Below, one piece after another: positions 52,517-63,227 of a stretch of 64,000 bases of DNA. The notes under the pieces are model-generated. The model was not told the origin of the DNA, searched no databases, and was given only the letters and a program-made list of their open reading frames with translations. The stretch is from Linanthus parryae (lineage: Eukaryota; Streptophyta; Magnoliopsida; Ericales; Polemoniaceae), in assembly GCA_023055425.1 (NCBI GenBank), contig JALGPY010000001.1, forward strand, positions 70,860,994-70,924,993, read 5' to 3'. Every line of letters begins with the position of its first letter. The first letter of the stretch is position 1. Made by a program: the position numbers and the translations under genes.

Positions 52517-53560
52517 GACTTCGGTTGAAATGATTGTGCAAGCATCTTGGTAATCATGTGGGGCAGAATTCTTATGGGCAATATCTAGGCTATTCACCAT
52601 ACTACTCATATGAAGATATTTACCCATCCTCCTTCCAATCAAGAATATGAGCAGATGAAAGCAATGTTGGAGCTCAGTGAGCTCATGTTAGCTAAATTAG
52701 ACATAATCTAGGAAGGGATTAAGGTGAATGAGGAAAATGTGATGCGTCACAACATAAATTGGATAAAATTTCTCGTGAATTGGTATGTGCAAAAAATAAA
52801 AATGGGACAAACAGCATCATTCTTGACTTAGTTGGGGAGTTCGAAGAAGAAGAAAAAGAACCCCTAGAGGTCTATAATACTAGGTATCTTAAAGTTATAG
52901 ATCATTGGACCGTTTTAGACTCAGATTTCGGACTCAGATTGGGATGTTGTTGTGACGCCTATGCAACTTATGCCTCGCGTAACTCCTGGGTCATGGCATG
53001 AATGGGAGAGTGTTGACATCGCTAACTTATGGCCTAATGATAGTAAAGAGGGTTTTGTTGAAGACCTAGCTCATAAGTGCACTAAGGATGTGATATTTCC
53101 ACTCGTTGAAGATCTTTGCCAAGATGAAGCATGCCATGAGCCTAAGGAATTATTTCATGGAGATACTATTCCTTTGCATAATGCATATCTGCTAGAGATC
53201 AATTAAAAAAGTGATTCACGTCAAGATGACGAAAGATCTCATTTCTATGCAATACATGATTTGCCACATATGATTCCAAGACAAGCAATAGGAAAGGAAG
53301 CAGTCAAGATGGAACTACTTGCAATTGTTGTTCCACTTGGGATTCCATTTCCACATGACTGGTCATCGTTGATATTGATTTTAAAAAATTGAAAGTAATA
53401 GAAGAAGAGGAAAAGTACAATGGGTCATGAGGCGGCGAATGAATTCTCAAGAAGTCCGGTGATCAAGGGTGGAAGCACAAGAAGAATAAATATTTAAGAT
53501 CGTCTTCTACAACAATTTCTTTTCACCATATGCATCTCATGCATGCTCACTTGAGAAGAG
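52517..53560 (+). pseudogene. Degenerate internal region of element Z
   Basis: Broken frames give MDKISRELVCAKNKNGTNSI, LVGEFEEEEKEPLEVYNTRY (52759-53001) and, shifted, VTPGSWHEWESVDIANLWPN, DLAHKCTKDVIFPLVEDL and ELFHGDTIPLHNAYLLEI (to 53206). These follow one another on the same strand and are protein-like. I do not recognise them as standard gag or pol domains. The position after the PBS suggests a gag or a family-specific frame of a non-autonomous element. No pol domain or 3' LTR was found to the right. Confidence 0.5.
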
Positions 53561-55133
53561 TCAAAAAGAGATTTTTTTTATTTGTTTGGAAAATGATGTC
53601 GTACAATACCTTAACTATGTACATGTAGTTGTGCTGTGTAGTTGAATTTTTCGTATAATTCTTTATGCTATCTGTACAAGGTTTAATATGGATACATACT
53701 CTTATCTTGTTTAGGTTTAACCAAGCTTTGGCGCGAGCACGTTATTGTGACCGTTTTATCGTGGTGCGCAAATGTGAAGCCACAACGTGCGTATTCGAAG
53801 CTATTTTGTCGCACTTAGGGATACATAGGTAAATCTACAGAAATATATCTTATTTTGCAACTTCAAAATAGATAGTTAAAAATTCGCAGAGTATAGATTT
53901 TGGAAAAATTGAATTTTAAATTTGGGGTAAAGTTTTACAATGTAAAGTTGGGTGAATTGTGCATTAAACGGCCGTTCTGTGGACATATATATATATTGAT
54001 AGTTTTTGAAATGTGTTTTGTGTATTTATTCAAGTTTAGTACTTCTAAATTTGATGGAAATGTTTGATGTGTTGGTTGTGCCTGAAAAAATAAGGCCGCA
54101 TGTGTATTTGAAATGTGTTTGATGTGTTTGGATGTGTTGGTTTATGCCTGAAAATAAGGCGACATGATTGATTTCTCCAGAATGAACTGCACTGGTTGCA
54201 GGGTTAAGCTCAAATGCATTCTTGCTGTTTCAGTTAAACACAAAAACGACAAAATGGTAAATATGTTGCCGTAAAAAGGTCTTATCAAATATGGTAATAA
54301 ACTAGGTTAATATGGTTGTAATTTTGTCGTAAAGCATAACCTCATAAACAGCGAGAATTTTTCATCGGAGTATTTGATGAAAACCAAAACAGCAATGATT
54401 GATGAATTCACGACAACTTTTATTACCGCATAAGCCTCTTCAAAAATGGCGAGATATATGTTTGTTGCCGTATATAATCTGGCATAAACGGCGAAGAGTC
54501 TCGCAGCTTTTAGGCATAAATACAAAAATATGTTTTAAATAGCGATATTTTTTCTTGGCACATAGTATAAACGTCAAATACCTCGCGTCCAAGCCAAATT
54601 TTGCCGTTTTTTCCTTAAACGGCGATAAAATCTCATAAACAAAGATATATTGTCGTCGTTTTTTGGTCAGTTTCCAGTAGCACGTGTTGAAAATCTCTGA
54701 CATGAGTCAAATGACCTTAATTTTGGATGATAGTCTCAAATATTTTGTCAAAACCTGATTCAAACAATGGTGTAAGGTTGGAACGTCCTAAGCTGAAGGA
54801 GATGAATTTTAAAAATGGGTGTCTATTTTGTGCGGTAGTTGTTTGGAGATGATGCTCAGATTTCAGACTGGTTTTCACACTAGGTTGAGATATATTTTTA
54901 CATTTCATATCAATTTTTTGGTCTATTTCGCTATCATAGTTCCCATCATATCATTGCCAACAGACACTATCCAATTTTAGGCGAACAAAACACTTGGTTT
55001 TCCTAACCAGAGATAGTGCTGAAATGAAATTATAGATATTTTGTGGAGAGGCCTCAAATTGTGATGAATCTAGAATTATCTTTAAGCCACACAATTTACC
55101 GTAAGTATGTAGTCTCTTGCGTTATAGCTATTA
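53561..55133. other. Intergenic DNA with a possible decayed CACTA-like end
   Basis: No gene is supported. Between about 54240 and 54685, motifs such as AAACGGCGA, TTGCCGT and ATGGCGAGA recur in both orientations, and the block ends TTTCCAGTAGCACG, loosely like a CACTA terminus. A short direct repeat (GATGTGTTGG...TGCCTGAAAA...ATAAGGC) occurs near 54066 and 54131. Short frames on the minus strand (54307-54908) have no motifs. Confidence 0.35.
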
Positions 55134-55141
55134 TTCATACC

Positions 55142-55646
55142 CATGGGCGGACACACATTGAGCCCTGTGGGGTCACTTGCACCCACAAAACTTTTCAATC
55201 CTTTTATTAATGTCTAAAATTTCAAGTATTTGTTCATTTTGCCCCCACCATTATTATGTAAGGAACCCTAAAGGTGAAGAACTTTTAGACTTATCCTAAT
55301 TACCTAAAAATGATAAATTATCAGATGATCCACTTCCAAAGCTAGTTCCTGCAAGAAGTCATCAGTTTATTCTAAGCTGCTTTAGTTAGTTATAAGTTTT
55401 GCATGCAAAATATTTGTACTTGCATCTTCAAAATTAAACTAATTTCCTACAACTTTCTACACTCATTCGGGTAAAAAAAATATAACAAAGCAAATATGGG
55501 TAGAACAATATTCTATAAAAATCCTTTATACACTGCAGAAGTATACTTAAGTTGTATTGACTGAGAGTAGTTTTGACGAGAAAACTTTAACCCAATTTTA
55601 GTGGCGGATATGCCCCTATGACACTGAATTCCTGCGTCCGCCCATG
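55142..55646. mobile_element. hAT-type MITE with 8-bp target duplication
   Basis: It starts CATGGGCGGACACA and ends TGCGTCCGCCCATG, near-perfect terminal inverted repeats of the CA(G/T)GGGCGGA type known from plant hAT elements. The 8-bp TSD TTCATACC is at 55134-55141 and 55647-55654. Length is 505 bp with no frame. An internal GGGGTCACTTGCACCCAC is typical of the family. Confidence 0.88.
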
Positions 55647-55654
55647 TTCATACC

Positions 55655-56738
55655 CACTATTTTCTTACTCGATGGACTGAAGTGACATATGATCTATTCA
55701 CATGACATACATATGAGTTTGTTACTATTACTATTTTTACAACTATGGGTTTAAAAAATAATTTGATATGGGAAGCAGCATTTGTGTATGGAGGATTAAA
55801 GAATGGCAGGACTTATGAGCTTAATGTTCTATGCTTCTTATGGATTGGTTTTCAGGCGCATTGGAGCGGATTACTGTGGCGGAATTGGCGTGACATTGTT
55901 GGGGGCATTGGTCACGAAGTACATTAAGAATTGGAAGTGACACCGGGAATTCTCTGATGGTGCATTCGTTCTTTTGGCGCTTACTGGGGTGCATCAGTTT
56001 TGGCGCTTGTTGGGGCACGTTGGTTTGACGCATGTTGGGGCGCATTGAGAATGTATTCAATTCCACATTAGGGAATACATTCAGGTTATGGTGCTTGGCA
56101 AAGCACTTGATACGGCTCTTGAAGGTGCATCTATTTGGGAGGCAAGCTCAGTTGGGAGACGCGTCCATTTCTTGATTTTGGAGAGAAGCATCGTTTTCGG
56201 TTGCTAGGGTGTTTGATTTAATGTGGAGATTTGTTGTGGTAATTCAAACCCTAGCTAGCAAGAATGGCGAGGCAACAAGCAACGGCGCAAGGCAAGAGGA
56301 GGAACAAAAAAGCAGCAGCAGCATTGGGTCTTCTGGTGGTCTGGTCCTGCGACCAAGTCGGGCTGAGGTGGCTTTCGGTTGTTTCAAAATCCTTTTAGGC
56401 ACTGTTCGGTTACTAGGGCTCAAGCAATGTACTATATGCCTATATATATGTCTAGGGTCTGTGACTAGTGTATGGTGACTTGTAATTGGTCTTCTTTATC
56501 AATAAACTGGTTTATTTGGCCGTGGATGTAGCTAGTCTCAAAGCTAGTGAACCATGTAATTTGTTGTACGTTCTTGTTTGTTTTGTTCACATCGTTATTC
56601 TCGATACGTTTGTTATAACACTCATATTCATATTCGTATAGCACTTAAATTAATGAAAACATAGATTCATTGTTTAAGATAATAATAGCAATATTAACTA
56701 CATTTTTCATTTGATATTGGATGTTGACAAAATAATTT
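55655..56738. other. Intergenic DNA, no gene supported
   Basis: It contains a stretch (55870-56050) where GGCGCATT, TTGGGGCGC and TTTTGGCGCTT recur, suggesting a decayed short repeat. A 44-codon frame at 56264 (MARQQATAQGKRRNKKAAAA) follows a leader-like segment, but it has no motif and no support. Confidence 0.4.
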
Positions 56739-56792
56739 TTTTTTTTGAATTACGTTATACGGGGTTCGAACCCGGGACACCCATTCGCGAAT
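56739..56792 (-). repeat. Possible truncated tRNA-derived SINE tail
   Basis: On the minus strand, CCGGGTTCGAACCCCG contains a perfect B-box (GGTTCGAACCC) followed about 20 bp later by a poly(A) run of ten (T-run on plus, 56738-56747). There is no A-box at the expected distance, so it is truncated or coincidental. Confidence 0.35.
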
Positions 56793-57541
56793 TTGTTTAT
56801 TTCTTGACACAGAGTAAATTTGTTTTATGATAATTTGTAAAATTACAGTGGTAACTGGTAAACAAAGTGTCTAATTTAGTCTTTTAAGCTCTTTTGTCAC
56901 ACTCAAGAACATCTTTATTCATTATAAAATATTATTTACGTTTTATTTTAGTAAAATCCCACCACAACTTTGTCACGGAACGTCCCACATAATAACTATT
57001 CGCACAGCTACTACATTCCCAAAGTAGCCCTTAAACTTTGGTTGTGATGATACCATAATGTTACCTTCTAGGTTCTCTAATCCCCGAGGTGATTCCTGTG
57101 TAATTCCTAGTATTGAGGCTTAGTCAGGACAACTTGTGATATAAAATGGTTGATCTACTTACTAGCAGACCTACAACTGATCCGATAGCAAATGTCTTTC
57201 TTTTCTGAAAGTTAGGTGTATATTGTTGAACAAACTCGTACGGTCGTAGATTTCTTAGTTTCTGGATTTGTTTAGTTTCTGCTGTCACTAACTCGTCCGA
57301 ATGCTTATATTAAATACTCTGCGATCAGCTCATGTTAGTGTCTACCAGTAACCAATGCTACCAAGATTTCGTTTTTCCAATTCAATCGTTCGATTTAATA
57401 AAAGTAAAGCTTTCCAATATTGATTTAATTTCTGTAACATGAATAAAGTACATAAAAAGAGTAGTTTTTTTTTTTAAAGTTACATACAGATTCGAGTGGC
57501 TATGGAAAATTACATCCGAAGTGAACCAAAAAGCTAAATTT
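56793..57541. other. Intergenic DNA downstream of the XTH gene
   Basis: No gene is supported. The first bases left of the stop codon (about 57460-57541) will be the XTH 3' untranslated region. A T-run of 12 lies at about 57466. I see no clear AATAAA on the minus strand. Confidence 0.5.
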
Positions 57542-58598
57542 TTAAGCTATGCTGCATTCAGCAGGAAGCCCCTGAGGAAACCTCTTGCTGTCGCTGCAGT
57601 AATTGTAAATCATATAGTTCTTCTGCACCCATTGAAGCCTGCCTTGGCTTGTAGTATCCAACTCTTGTGTTAGCCATCCTTGTGAGCCATTGCTAGAAGA
57701 AGAGCAAGAAGAAGCCCCAGCAACCAACACACAAGCTTCATCAGCAGTGAAGTTCCTGTATGAAGCAGTGAAGGGTGCTTGTGTCCAATCGGTCTTGATA
57801 AGGCCTCCTCTTGTTGCCCAGTCATCGGCATTCCACAAGCTCGAGTAAATCCTCATTGGTTGGCTCTTGGGGTATGCAACGCCAACTGACTCGGCGTTCT
57901 TGAACTCTCTAATAGGCATTCCATCAACCGAGAAGCTGAGATAGATCAAACAAACAAAGAATCAGCACCAAATCATGTATATAGAGAAAGAATAAGTCAT
58001 ATTTAGAACCATAGGATAATAATAGTAGTGAGTTTGATTGCTTACATAATTCTTTGTGGGTTCCAGAGGATGGAGTAAGTGTGGAAATCAGCAGTTGGAT
58101 CGAACCACAAGTGAAACTGCTGCTCTCTATCTCCCTTCCCTTGGCTGAAAACATTGGTGTGGATAGTATAAGGGTCGCCACTCAAATTCCCCAAGAATTC
58201 GAAGTCTATCTCATCGTGAGTTGGTCCTTGCGACGACAACTGCATGAAGAAGAAGAAAAATAACAACAATTACATCAGTTGAAGGTCATATCTAATTATC
58301 GAAAAGATTTATGGAAATGAAAAAAGCGTACGTAATAGGCAGTGACGGTCCCAGCCGAGTTTCCAGGCACAAGCTTGATTTGCATGTCGATCTTTCCAAA
58401 TAGGAACTCGTTTTTCGATTGGAACCCGGAGCCGGATGTTTTGTCGAGCGTTAGAGTCAGAAGCTCCCCGTTGTCAAGCATCCTGGCTCGCCCGTCACCC
58501 CATGTGATATCTATGTCTTGATTCAAATTACGTGCTGCGGCGATTGCAAACGTGCTGGTGACAAAAAACGCGATGATACAACGTAAAATATGTGTCAT
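57542..58598 (-). CDS. XTH: Xyloglucan endotransglucosylase/hydrolase (XTH), three exons, intact
   Basis: The protein cuts xyloglucan in the plant cell wall and rejoins the cut chain to another xyloglucan chain, loosening or reinforcing the wall. Exons are 58598-58332, 58239-58046 and 57935-57542, with GT-AG introns in phase 0 and phase 2. They give 855 bases including the stop, 284 residues. Residues 1-22 are a signal peptide ([12 protein letters not shown]). The GH16 catalytic motif [11 protein letters not shown] is at 97-107, with nucleophile Glu99 and acid/base Glu103, followed by the conserved N-glycosylation site Asn107-Leu-Ser. The XET C-terminal domain has four Cys (ACVLV, SSCSS, NYCSD, AECSIA). 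Sequence details (FPQGLPAEC end, [14 protein letters not shown]) suit the XTH22-25/TCH4 branch. It is the only intact gene seen. Its splice sites and all key residues are present, so it is probably functional. Confidence 0.97.
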
Positions 58599-58691
58599 AG
58601 TTTTGTTTATGAAACTTCAAGATGGTGGGATTTCAATTGTTGAGAGAACTTGTTGGGATTGTGATGGAGGAAAATGGTGGTCACCAAAGGG

Positions 58692-58699
58692 AATTTATA
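58692..58699 (-). promoter_or_regulatory. TATA box of the XTH gene
   Basis: The minus strand reads CTTATAAATTCC, centred about 97 bp upstream of the ATG. That leaves a leader of roughly 60 bases, normal for this gene family. Confidence 0.65.
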
Positions 58700-59355
58700 A
58701 GGGTTTGAGCTTTGAAGAAGGTGTTAAAAAAGGAAAGTGTGGGGAAGGTGAGAGCTATGGATTGCGTTTGATCATCTTTCTGTTTGGTGAAAAGATTTTT
58801 GGGTTGAAGTTTGTGAAGCTGCAAAACAGCTGGCTGCTTCATGGAGAGTTGTTACGGACGCGGAACGGGTCAATAAGATGCCAACATACGCGGTTTTTTC
58901 CTTTTTCTAGAGGTTGAGGTCAGCCACAGCTGTATCAGCCCCCACTTACTTCTCTAACTTGTGAAAGAGGCTTTTATTTGTAGTCACTAGAACTTACCAG
59001 TCACATTTAAGGGATTGATTGCTCTGGGGAAGTGAAAGGAAAAATGCATTTCTTTTGTTGGGGTTGTTGTAAACTTGTTGCTGTCACGTAGTTGGAACTT
59101 GGATTTTGCATGAATGACATGAGGTCTTCATTTGGCATGAGTTTTCGTGGTGCTAGACATTGACTATTTGGTGCCACATGAGCCGTGAGCAAATTGCATG
59201 TGACTATCTGGTGCACTTAGATAAGTTACTCCCCTCTGTCACGAAAACAGATTCATGTTTTAAAATTAAAATTTTCAAGGAAACATTTAACAAATACAAT
59301 CTCATTTTTTTAGATTTAATTAAAGCTTTATTCATATCTTTGACACTGTCATATA
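58700..59355. other. XTH upstream region
   Basis: There is no gene. The start of this stretch is promoter of the XTH gene. TACTCCCCTCTGTCACG at about 59227 resembles one end of another Stowaway-type MITE without a visible partner. Confidence 0.5.
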
Positions 59356-59610
59356 CCACTCTGTTTCTTCTGAACAGCCCATTTTTGACTTTTACCACTA
59401 TTCACTGGGTTACTTTGACCCGGTGATTTGGATAGCAAAACGAAATAATTTTTTGACATACTTTCATGGTATTGTAGAATAAAAGTTACTATACAACATC
59501 ATGAAAAATTATCTAAAAATTACATCGTTTACTATCCAAATTGTCGGGTCAAAGTGACCCAACTACGAGTGGAAAAGTCAAAAGGGGGCTATTCAGAAGA
59601 AACGGAGTAG
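59356..59610. mobile_element. Stowaway-like MITE
   Basis: It starts CCACTCTGTTTCTTCTGAAC and ends TTCAGAAGAAACGGAGTAG: terminal inverted repeats of the CTCCGT type. The arms extend inward (GGGTCAAAGTGACCC and GTTACTTTGACCC; ATCCAAAT and ATTTGGAT), so most of the 255 bp can fold into one hairpin. A TA dinucleotide flanks both ends, as expected for Tc1/mariner-type MITEs. Confidence 0.82.
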
Positions 59611-59699
59611 TAATAGTTACATTTTAAGGCAAAATTGATTTTTTTTTTAGGAAATTACATAACTCATATATAAACAAAAAGCACAGCGTTAACATATTC

Positions 59700-60050
59700 C
59701 CGCTCGAGGGGATCAACGGGACGGCCTCAAGGTCGTCTTTGCCAAAGATCCGACTCTGCAACCTCATTCCATGGCACTTTTATGATTTTCAGGTTCTCGA
59801 AGTTAGCGGCTCGAGCGAAAATGTCCCTGAAGAGGTTCTCATTAACATATCAGGGGTTGCGCTGATGAACAATGGTGAGTAAGTTGGTACAATCCGTAGA
59901 CAGAACGACGTTGAGGTGACGTGATGACGATAGCCAATTTAGCGCCAGAAGCAGCGATGTGGATTTCATGGTGTAGATAGTGCTTTCCAGATAGACAGAT
60001 CACAGCCACGTGGCAATCATCCAGCACACCTAGCTGTGCTCCACACACAC
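59700..60050 (-). pseudogene. RNase H-like scrap (LINE or RVT_3 type)
   Basis: On the minus strand, with one frame change, the DNA reads KSTSLLLALNWLSSS, then VVLSTDCTNLLTIVHQRNP, a stop, and YVNENLFRDIFARAANFENL. This resembles the plant RVT_3/RNase H domain found in LINE open frames, where a S-D-C motif holds a catalytic Asp. The stop, the shifts and the missing upstream part show decay. The similarity is moderate and I could not confirm the family. Confidence 0.45.
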
Positions 60051-60120
60051 AGGATCACCACCCGCGCTGATCCACGTGGGGGCTGCGAGACAGGGCCCTC
60101 GCATACCACCACACGGGACT

Positions 60121-60584
60121 TGTAGGGACTTAGTGGTTTGGAGGCTAGAGTAAGTTCCGTCGCGCGCGAGCGACAACCAAGCCCGCGCGCGACCTTTAGT
60201 AACTGCGCTGAGAGATTTATGGCACGAGCTCCATAAACCCGGTAAACCTCATAACGGTTCCGCTATATGCGGACGAAGTGCGTAACGGTCCCTATATATA
60301 CGGACGAACGTGCCGTTGTGGTTAAGGTAATTAAGCTGCCATTAATGGGCGCATTAACCCACTACAACGGTCATATTCTCCAATATATATAGGATCGTTA
60401 ACCTTTCCTTACACAACACTAATCACCTGAGTTACGCGGAAGCTCTGCCAAAACTCTGTCTCTCTCTCATACAGCTACTATTGCCTTACTCTCTCCCTAC
60501 ACACAACCCTAGTTCTCCTATGTTTCTTCTATCCCCTATTCTTTGTGTACGTTGAATCTTCCTCAAAGGATTCTCCCATACACA
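60121..60584 (+). repeat. 5' LTR of the Tat-like element
   Basis: The proposed limits are TGTAGGGACTTAGTGG at 60121 and CCCATACACA at 60584, with the PBS-like sequence next. The start rests on a TG and on gypsy style alone, because the 3' LTR is outside the window. TATA boxes lie at about 60291-60299 (CTATATATACGG) and 60381-60391 (AATATATATAGG); the second is better placed, about 35 bp before a CT-rich leader. Confidence 0.6.
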
Positions 60585-60605
60585 TTTGGTGAACCCGACG
60601 TGAAC
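60585..60605 (+). other. Primer-binding site of the Tat-like element
   Basis: TTTGGTGAACCCGACGTG follows the LTR end directly. The position and the TGG start fit a PBS. I cannot assign the tRNA with confidence. Confidence 0.55.
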
Positions 60606-60623
60606 TTACCATTGCAAGAAACC

Positions 60624-62294
60624 ATGTCTCATGATGAAGATGTCAGCAACAGATCTCCCTCCACCGAGACGACCTCAGGAGAGGAGACCCGCAACAATTC
60701 CACGACAACCGGCGGTGCTCCAACCTTGGAGACATTGAATGCCACTATCCAGAACCAAGCGAAAGCTCTTCAGGCTCAATCCGCACAGATGGCTCAGATA
60801 ATGGCCATTTTGGGAACTCTTGCCCCGAATTCAGCATCGGGAGCTACTTCCTCTCAAGGGGGAGGAACCTCTACCACCTAGGGAACAGAGGTAATACCTA
60901 CACCGCCAAACCCTAGTTTGCAAAGTCCACCAGCAATGGTGCAACCACCTTCTACTCACGGACGAACGGTCCAAATACCGTCCCTTGTCACACATATTCC
61001 CCAACCTCCAGCTATTCACTCCAATATCTCTTCGCAATATCCCTTGCCTTATCCACCAGTAACCCTAAGCAATGTGTCTTACACCCCTAGCCCAACCACT
61101 GTATATGTGTCTCCGCCAGCTGCAACCCTTCCTCCTGCTGCGGGAGGAAGTGCACCAGCAAGCATGACAGCTTTAGAACGGCGCATAGAGACCTTCCTGG
61201 CCAATCAACCTTTTGCGGACACCATCATTCCGAAGGTTGACAATTCCCCTCCTATCCCGTGGGAGATCTACCCGATGCCCAACCCCGCAGGGTATAAGGC
61301 CCCTATGTGGGACAAGTTCGAGGATGTTAACGGGAATGCTCATGAGCATGTTATACGCTTCATTTATGTAATGGGGCCATATGGGGCTGACCCCAATCTG
61401 CTGATGTGTGAGTTCCCGAAGTCTTTGGGGAACGTGGCATACAAATGGTACAGAACGCTGGAGGCTGGATCAGTCAGAACCTGGGATGACATGGTTCAGA
61501 AGTTTTATACCAAGTTCTTCCAGATGGAGGAGAAGGTTACGATGATACATCTTTCGCCTATGTATCAGAAGCGTGATGAGGATGGTGTTACCTTCATCAA
61601 AAAGTTCAGAGCCAAATCGTTGGAGTGTAGGGACGAAGTGCTCGAGGGTAGGCTCGTGGAGATATGCCTACAAGGCATGCGAGATGAGTACAAGGGTATG
61701 TTAATTAACTTACAAAATCCTACTTTTTCAAAGTTAATTGAATGTACCAAGAACATAGAGCCTATAGTGGAGAGGCAAAAGAAGAAACACGCCCCTGAGC
61801 GATCTCCAGGGGGACCCACTTTCAAGATTGGGAGATTTAGCTACAAGAGGGGGCGTGAAGCTGAGGTCAATACATTTTCGCCACACAAGCAACCCCGGGT
61901 TGCGACCTCAGATGCACCACCTCTACCATGTTCTTTAGAGGAGGTGATTGATCTATGCAAACAGTGGCGCAAAGACGGGGTTCTGCCTCCGCTCGAAAGA
62001 ATACCCTCCAAGGAGATGGTGAGGGACCCGAAGTGGTGTAAGTGTCACGGGAAGATTATGCACCCCACAGCTGATTGAAATAAGCTTAGGCACCTCGTGA
62101 GCCAGAAAATGAAAGAAGGGGAGCTGATTGTCATCGACCAAAGGCATGACGTGCGCAATAATCCGCTGCCGGCCCATGCAGAGCAAGAGTCGAAGGACAA
62201 AGAAGTAACCATGATCGCGATCATGGATCTTGAATAGATTGCGGAGGATGGTCTGCCCATCATCGCTGAAGTCCATGATGAGGAAGATTACAGC
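60624..62294 (+). pseudogene. gag: Tat-like gag (three in-frame stops)
   Basis: Starts MSHDEDVSNRSPSTETTSGE, with a helical Gln-rich stretch (LNATIQNQAKALQAQSAQMA). A TAG at 60879-60881 interrupts it. A Pro-rich linker (60900-61150) is followed by the capsid region: DKFEDVNGNAHEHVIRFIYV, MCEFPKSLGNVAYKWYRTLE, MVQKFYTKFFQMEEKV and FIKKFRAKSLECRDEV, matching the retrotransposon gag domain. The segment CKCHGKIMHPTAD is followed by TGA at 62076-62078, at a place where Cys is expected. Another TAG lies near 62234. I chose the ATG at 60624 because it lies 40 bp after the PBS and opens the conserved frame. Confidence 0.88.
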
Positions 62295-63227
62295 ATGGAA
62301 ACTGAGGACTCGCGTGCTGACAGGATGAAAGGGTCGCACGGTTTCAGAAAATTCTTCGACGAGATGAACTTTTCAGAGAAATGCCGGAACGAAATGACAA
62401 AAGCAATTCTAAGGGTAGCAGAAGACTTCGAAGAAGACATCATCGTCTCCAATGGAAATGTTTTTAGGGCGTCTCGCTCTACAGAGAAGATAATGACTTT
62501 CTACGAAAGCGACAAGAAGACGGATTCTAGTCATCAGAAGCCCTTGTATGTAACATCGGTGATTAACGATGTTGAGTTCAAGAGGGAATTTGTTGATGGA
62601 GGATCAGCCGTTAGTGTGGTTTCGCTCAACACTCTGAAGTTGGCAGGAATCCCTGAGAAGAAGATCGTCAGGCGCCCGTCCTCGCTGATGGGATTCAGAA
62701 GTGATTCCAGGATGACGATGGGATGGATTCGTCTTGGTATCCAGATAGGAAAAATCAAGTGTTCGGCCAAGTTCTACGTCATTAATGCGAATAATACGTA
62801 TCACATGATCATAGGGCGAGCCTGGATTCATCGCTTTGACGTGGTTCCGTCAACAGCTCACCAAGTGATGAAGGCCGTCTGGAATGGCAGGGTAGTCGAG
62901 ATACCAGCTTCGGTGAACCCCTTTAATTTGAATGAAGCGCATCTCACTGAAGCAGTATGGTTCATCGAAATGGCAGATGAGCAGATGTCGGGGCCATTCA
63001 ATTCGACCCCTCTACCTCGATGGGAAGACATCAAGGATCAGTCATCGGCAGGAGTAATGGTGACGAGAGAGGATGCCAAGGAAAATGCGCCTACACGCGA
63101 AGAGGCGTCACAGGTCGCCTACCAAAGGAAGAATGTGTACACTTTGAAGAGGGTGGTAAAGCATGACCATAAGGGCAAGGAAATAGAAAGCTTCTACTCC
63201 AATGGAAAGAAATGCTACCGCATATGA
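62295..63227 (+). pseudogene. Tat-like protease region
   Basis: The open stretch continues the gag frame. The protease core is VINDVEFKREFVDGGSAVSV (about 62560-62615), where D-G-G-S replaces the usual D-S/T-G, as in other Tat elements. It is followed by LNTLKLAGIPEKKI and, further on, YHMIIGRAWIHRFDVVPST, the conserved I-I-G-R-x-W/F-I/L block. A TGA at 63225-63227 ends the stretch. Confidence 0.85.

Noticed and set aside
54240..54690. Second CACTA transposon end
   Set aside because: The terminus TTTCCAGTAGCACG departs from CACTA at its outermost bases and no partner end or TSD was seen. It is kept only as a possibility in the intergenic entry.
58552..58917. 121-codon plus-strand frame upstream of XTH
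   Set aside because: It overlaps XTH exon 1 in antisense and covers the promoter and TATA box; it has no motif.
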